Notes under the pieces: model-generated
The model's input: the letters and a program-made list of their open reading frames with translations, nothing else
What the model was told of the DNA's origin: nothing
Database searches by the model: none
Assembly: GCA_040757115.1 (NCBI GenBank)
Contig: JBFLYA010000011.1
Span: 1 to 35,524, forward strand
From: a bacterium
Lineage (GTDB): Bacteria > UBA9089 > CG2-30-40-21 > SBAY01
Direction of reading: 5' to 3'
Length of the DNA: 35,524 nt
Shown: positions 32,641 through 35,524 of the stretch, one piece after another
Layout of the letters: each line of letters begins with the position of its first letter
Position numbering within the stretch: position 1 is the stretch's first letter
Translations under genes and position numbers: made by a program

Positions 32641-33200
32641 TGGAAGAAAAAGTTTTAGCCCAATTAAATGAAAGTGCAAAGATAAAATTAAAGTTAGATA
32701 CAAAACAAATTGTTGTTGCCGCTCAACTCATCATCGAGGCGTATCAAAAAGGTGGTAAGGTGCTTTTGATGGGAAATGGTGGTAGTGCCGCAGATGCCCA
32801 ACATATTGCTGGCGAGTTAGTGGGTAGATTTAAAAAGGAAAGAAAGGCATTACCGGCTATTGCCCTGACAACAGATACATCCATCCTAACCGCAATTGGA
32901 AATGATTATAATTTCGACGAAATCTTTAGACGACAGGTAGAAGCGTTAGCTCAACAGGGTGATATTGTCATTGGTATTACTACAAGTGGTACTTCGCCAA
33001 ATGTGCTCTTAGGTATTGAAAAGGCTAATGAAATAGGGGCAAAAACTATTGGATTATCAGGCAGAGATGGTGGAAAACTGCGACAAATTGCTAATCTTTG
33101 TCTAATTGTTCCTTCAAACAATACCCCACGAATTCAGGAAGCACATATCACCATCGGCCATATTATCTGTGATTTAGTGGAAGAGACATTATTCAGATAG
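32640..33200 (+). CDS. gmhA: Sedoheptulose-7-phosphate isomerase
   Basis: GmhA turns sedoheptulose 7-phosphate into D-glycero-D-manno-heptose 7-phosphate, the first step of the ADP-heptose pathway for lipopolysaccharide core. The SIS domain shows [20 protein letters not shown] (46-65), [17 protein letters not shown] and [10 protein letters not shown]; these match GmhA rather than DiaA. The length of 186 residues is normal. It is coupled to the coiled-coil gene by a one-base overlap and ends convergently, 8 bases into the flavin reductase gene. Confidence 0.93.
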   Translation: MEEKVLAQLNESAKIKLKLDTKQIVVAAQLIIEAYQKGGKVLLMGNGGSAADAQHIAGELVGRFKKERKALPAIALTTDTSILTAIGNDYNFDEIFRRQVEALAQQGDIVIGITTSGTSPNVLLGIEKANEIGAKTIGLSGRDGGKLRQIANLCLIVPSNNTPRIQEAHITIGHIICDLVEETLFR

Positions 33201-33735
33201 CATTAGTATTCGTTGCAAACGATGTTCCACCAAAATGATAGATAAAATTTGTTTTTTCTATTCTCCAGAATGCACCGTCAAAAAGGTCTTCATTGGCACA
33301 GGCACTAACAATTTTCCCAATAAAGATAGTATGGTCACCAGCGGGATACATCTCTAAAACCTCACATTCTAAATGCCCAGGACACTCTTTGATTAATGGT
33401 GGTTTAACTATTCTAGCTGGCAGAGCAGTAAGTCCACTTTCTTTAAACTTATCTATGTTTTTACCTGAGGTAGTTCCACAGAATTTGACTTGATTTAAAA
33501 GGGAAATATCCGGAATATTGATGATAAATTCCCGTGTGGATTCTATCAGTTGGTGGGAAAAATGGCTTTTAGCCACACTTATTGTACATAATGGAGGCTG
33601 ATGACTAACTGGCATTTGCCAGGCAACAGTCAGAATATTGGGTTTTCCCTCTTTTGAAATAGAGGTTACCAGCACAACACAACCACTATTTATAAGCCGA
33701 TTAGCATAGACAAGAGATACCTCTTTTTTATTCAT
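33193..33735 (-). CDS. Flavin reductase-like FMN-binding protein
   Basis: Start set at 33735, giving 180 residues; upstream in-frame bases are the promoter itself. The split-barrel flavin reductase domain shows [20 protein letters not shown] (about 20-39) and [16 protein letters not shown], and HLECEV near 120. Such proteins bind FMN and reduce it or act as flavoredoxins with ferredoxin-like partners. The 3' end overlaps gmhA on the other strand by 8 bases. There is no ribosome binding site: the -10 box TATAAT ends 7 bases before the ATG, so the mRNA should be leaderless. Confidence 0.85.
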   Translation of the reverse strand: MNKKEVSLVYANRLINSGCVVLVTSISKEGKPNILTVAWQMPVSHQPPLCTISVAKSHFSHQLIESTREFIINIPDISLLNQVKFCGTTSGKNIDKFKESGLTALPARIVKPPLIKECPGHLECEVLEMYPAGDHTIFIGKIVSACANEDLFDGAFWRIEKTNFIYHFGGTSFATNTNAI

Positions 33736-33742
33736 ATCATAA

Positions 33743-33771
33743 ATTATATAATTCCCAAATGAATTTGTCAA
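33743..33771 (-). promoter_or_regulatory. Promoter giving a leaderless flavin reductase mRNA
   Basis: Perfect minus-strand TTGACA (33766-33771) and TATAAT (33743-33748) with 17 bp between. The ATG at 33735 coincides with the expected transcription start. Confidence 0.85.
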
Positions 33772-33778
33772 GGATTTT

Positions 33779-34015
33779 GTAAGCGTTCAGGTGGTGTAAC
33801 AAAAGGAGATGTGGAGATTAAGGAGATAGGGAGATATTATTAAAAAAATTGAAATTAATAGAAATTAATAGAAATTTATGGAAATTTGTTGTTTTCCACA
33901 ATCAATTTCTACCTATTTCTATAAATTTCAATCTATTTCTATTATCTTATCTCCATATCACTCTTATCTCCTTATCCCCTTTCTTACACTTTTGATATAT
34001 AGCCTGAACGGTTAC
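33779..34015. mobile_element. GTAA-ended element with palindromic interior (copy H)
   Basis: GTAAGCGTTCAGG (33779) is mirrored by CCTGAACGGTTAC (ending 34015). Both ends are of the left-end type (CAGG after the shared 11-mer). The interior differs from other copies: AGGAGATGTGGAGATTAAGG, GAAATTAATAGAAATT and their mirror images form a long imperfect palindrome centred near 33895. No target duplication is visible. Confidence 0.75.
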
Positions 34016-34017
34016 GC

Positions 34018-34164
34018 AATGTCTATGTCCAGGGACAAGGACCTGGCACACCCTGCTTAACCATTGAGCCAGGGATGGTGGAAGGGGTCAAAAACCCTAA
34101 TTTGGTAAAAAGGGCAACAGCAATTCTCGATGAATTTTTAGAGACTGAATTCACCTATGTTTAG
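34018..34164 (+). pseudogene. C-terminal fragment of an unidentified gene
   Basis: Directly after the mobile element end, one frame reads 48 codons without a start (NVYVQGQGPGTPCLTIEPG, then MVEGVKNPNLVKRATAILD and EFLETEFTYV) up to TAG at 34162-34164. The composition is normal for protein, unlike the surrounding repeats. I cannot name the family. The rest of the gene is not upstream of the element, so it was removed by the insertion or an associated deletion. Confidence 0.5.
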
Positions 34165-34272
34165 GAGAGATAGAAAAAAATATTTTTCGTAAAGATTTTG
34201 AGAGGAAAATAAGGAATAATGAGTCTCTATCTAATTTTTCACCGAGGATTTCTGAAAGGGCAAATTTTTTTG

Positions 34273-34301
34273 TTGACAAAAACAATTAAAGAAGATATAA
34301 T
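34273..34301 (+). promoter_or_regulatory. Promoter of the coiled-coil nuclease-like gene
   Basis: Perfect TTGACA (34273-34278) and TATAAT (34296-34301), 17 bp spacer, followed by the AAGGAG ribosome binding site at 34308-34313. Confidence 0.88.
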
Positions 34302-34319
34302 TATTTTAAGGAGATAAAA

Positions 34320-35168
34320 ATGCCTATTTCATTGATAAAAGAGGAAGAAAGACATATCTTACGGGTTTTGCCTATCCTTCTAAAGAGGGATGAGCAATTA
34401 AGAGGCTCTCTCTATGCCATCCTATCTGAAACTTTTGCCACAAAGGTTGATCTCAAGCTGATTATTGAACAGATGAATAAGAGGTTTGAAGAGCAAAGGG
34501 AAGAAACAAACAGGCGATTTGAGGAAATCAACAGACGCTTTGAGGAACACAGGGAGGAAACAAACAAGCGATTTGAGGCAATGGAAAGGCGCTTTGAGGA
34601 ACACAGGGAGGAAACAAACAAGCGATTTGAGGAAATCAACAGACGCTTTGAGGAACACAGAGAGGAAACAAATAAAAGATTTGAACAGATAGACAAAAGA
34701 TTTGAACAGATAGACAAAAGATTTGAACAGATAGACAGAAGATTTGATGTAATGGATAGAAAACTTGAAGACCAGAGCGATTGGGTAGGTGTAGTTGTTG
34801 GAGGCCTTCAAAGGAGGGCTGGTAGGAATTTGGAAGATACAATTGCAGGAACATTAAGATGTGTTTTAAAAACACCTGACCTGAAGCCAGAGTATCTTAT
34901 GATGAGAAAGAAGATAACAGATGAAGAAGGGATTATGGGAAGAAAGGGAAAAAGCTATGAAATAGACCTCTATGTCCATAATTCTTATGCCCTGGTTTTT
35001 GAGATAAAATCCTATGCTGAAGCTGATGATGTAGAAAGATTTAATGACAAGGCAGAGATAGCAAAAAAGCAATTTAACATCCCTCAAGCAAAAAAGGTAT
35101 TTGTTACATTACAAAAAGAAAGGGATATGGCTGAAGTTTGCAAGACTTTTGGAATTGAGTTAGTTTAA
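34320..35168 (+). CDS. Coiled-coil protein with PD-(D/E)XK-like domain (DUF3782 type)
   Basis: The 282-residue protein has three parts. Residues 1-50 are an N-terminal helical region. Residues 55-147 are perfect coiled-coil repeats, four 11-residue units (RFEEHREETNK) alternating with 7-residue units (RFEEINR), then RFEQIDK three times and RFDVMDR. Residues about 160-282 contain YEIDLYVHNSYALVFEIKSY, giving the D...E-x-K pattern of a PD-(D/E)XK nuclease fold, as in DUF3782 proteins. These proteins are frequent and multicopy in cyanobacteria and candidate phyla; their activity is unproven. The DNA of the repeats is nearly identical unit to unit, so copy number may change by slippage. Confidence 0.8.
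   Translation: MPISLIKEEERHILRVLPILLKRDEQLRGSLYAILSETFATKVDLKLIIEQMNKRFEEQREETNRRFEEINRRFEEHREETNKRFEAMERRFEEHREETNKRFEEINRRFEEHREETNKRFEQIDKRFEQIDKRFEQIDRRFDVMDRKLEDQSDWVGVVVGGLQRRAGRNLEDTIAGTLRCVLKTPDLKPEYLMMRKKITDEEGIMGRKGKSYEIDLYVHNSYALVFEIKSYAEADDVERFNDKAEIAKKQFNIPQAKKVFVTLQKERDMAEVCKTFGIELV
34482..34760 (+). repeat. In-frame tandem repeats of 33 and 21 bp
   Basis: A compound 54-base unit (33 + 21) occurs about three times to 34676, followed by four 21-base units (AGATTTGAACAGATAGACAA type). All are multiples of three and encode 11- and 7-residue coiled-coil units. Confidence 0.9.
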
Positions 35169-35433
35169 AATAAAAAATTTCTCCTTGATTATATAGGAAA
35201 GTATAAAATATACCACGAATTTCACGAATTGGACGAATAAAAATGTGTCTAAGTATCTGGTAGTCTATGTAACCTAGACACCTAGTGCTCTGTCGCCATT
35301 CAAGTGATTGATTGGCCGTTGTCCCCCGCTGGCGGGGATCTAATCCTTACCCACAAGTTGGGTAACAAGATGAGGTAAGTAAGGATAAACTATGAATGGG
35401 AGATTAGAGATTGCAGGAGAGCGGAGTAAGTGG
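35169..35433. other. Noncoding region with palindromes
   Basis: No gene seen. It includes ACGAATTTCACGAATTGGA (dispersed repeat style), GTGTCTA mirrored by TAGACAC (35244 to about 35280), CCCCCGCTGGCGGGG (about 35323-35337) and CTTACCCACAAGTTGGGTAA. Confidence 0.6.
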
Positions 35434-35501
35434 CAAAATTCCAAATCACAAATTCCAAAATACAAATAAATTCCAATGACCAAAATTCAAAATTCCAAAC
35501 A
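35434..35501 (-). repeat. 68-bp AATTCC-rich dispersed repeat, right copy
   Basis: Nearly exact reverse complement of 135-202; only a few bases differ. Confidence 0.85.
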
Positions 35502-35507
35502 ATATGA

Positions 35508-35524
35508 GTAACTATTCACCACGA
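35508..35524 (+). mobile_element. Possible left end of another GTAACTATTCA element
   Basis: The window ends in GTAACTATTCACCACGA, which matches the first 11 bases of the outer element at 25609. The rest is outside the window. Confidence 0.45.

Noticed and set aside
33736-33771. Upstream extension of the flavin reductase to a TTG at 33771
   Set aside because: The 36 bases are the -35 and -10 hexamers of its promoter and cannot be in the mRNA.
34412-34875. Open frames on both strands over the nuclease-like gene repeats
   Set aside because: Repetitive shadow translations of the 33/21-base repeats in 34320-35168.
1-35524. tRNA or rRNA genes
   Set aside because: I looked for the T-arm GGTTCGAATCC-like motif and conserved rRNA stretches on both strands by eye and found none convincing.

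Overview
The window reads as chromosomal sequence of an AT-rich, anaerobic, Gram-negative bacterium that is probably uncultivated. The lifestyle hints are a CooC-type nickel-insertion ATPase, a 2-oxoacid:ferredoxin oxidoreductase gamma/delta pair and a cobalamin pathway. The envelope hints are a gingipain-like C25 protease with a C-terminal sorting domain beside a PorV-family protein (type IX secretion) and GmhA (heptose synthesis). A candidate phylum of the FCB/Desantisbacteria/Omnitrophota kind would fit, but this is inference; there is no rRNA and I saw no tRNA.

Layout. 0.3-3.6 kb: ricT-metG, then cooC. 3.7-5.2 kb: a short GTAA-ended mobile element carrying wreckage of a GxxExxY gene, then a secreted papain-like protease on the minus strand. 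5.3-11.2 kb: the most interesting block. A strong promoter, a cobalamin riboswitch and an intrinsic terminator precede a 36-residue peptide gene (cbpA) and a radical SAM/SPASM enzyme (cbpB), followed by cobQ, a PP-loop ATPase with a repeat inserted in its reading frame, and a CbiX-CbiC fusion. 11.2-12.05 kb is noncoding and full of small palindromes. 12.05-21.1 kb is a minus-strand defence island: antitoxin-like gene, internally deleted res copy, Fic protein with an operator array, type III Res, an AlbA_2/Schlafen-like protein, Mod, RadC and a toxin-antitoxin remnant. 21.2-23.2 kb: a MITE with an 8-bp target duplication, a membrane protein and porG-porD. 23.3-25.6 kb: rmuC and an AAA ATPase. 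25.6-26.06 kb: a mobile element nested inside another. 26.1-31.3 kb: a minus-strand operon of a BatD-like protein, C25 protease, PorV-like protein and malate dehydrogenase. 31.5-35.2 kb: coiled-coil protein, gmhA, flavin reductase, a further GTAA-ended element, a gene fragment and a coiled-coil PD-(D/E)XK-like protein.

How it fits together. The riboswitch should couple cbpA, cbpB and cobQ to cobalamin status; the peptide product is unknown and is the best candidate here for a poorly described system. A second theme is invasion by non-autonomous elements with ends GTAACCGTTCA. Two copies have clear, different 8-bp target duplications; GTAA ends plus 8-bp duplications are what IS66-family transposases produce. 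One copy lies between cbpA and cbpB, others flank cbiX-cbiC, and one preserves both ends of a GxxExxY gene. No transposase is encoded in the window.

Consensus-like promoters (TTGACA, 17-18 bp, TATAAT-like) are unusually clear, and two of them sit so close to the start codon that the mRNAs should be leaderless.
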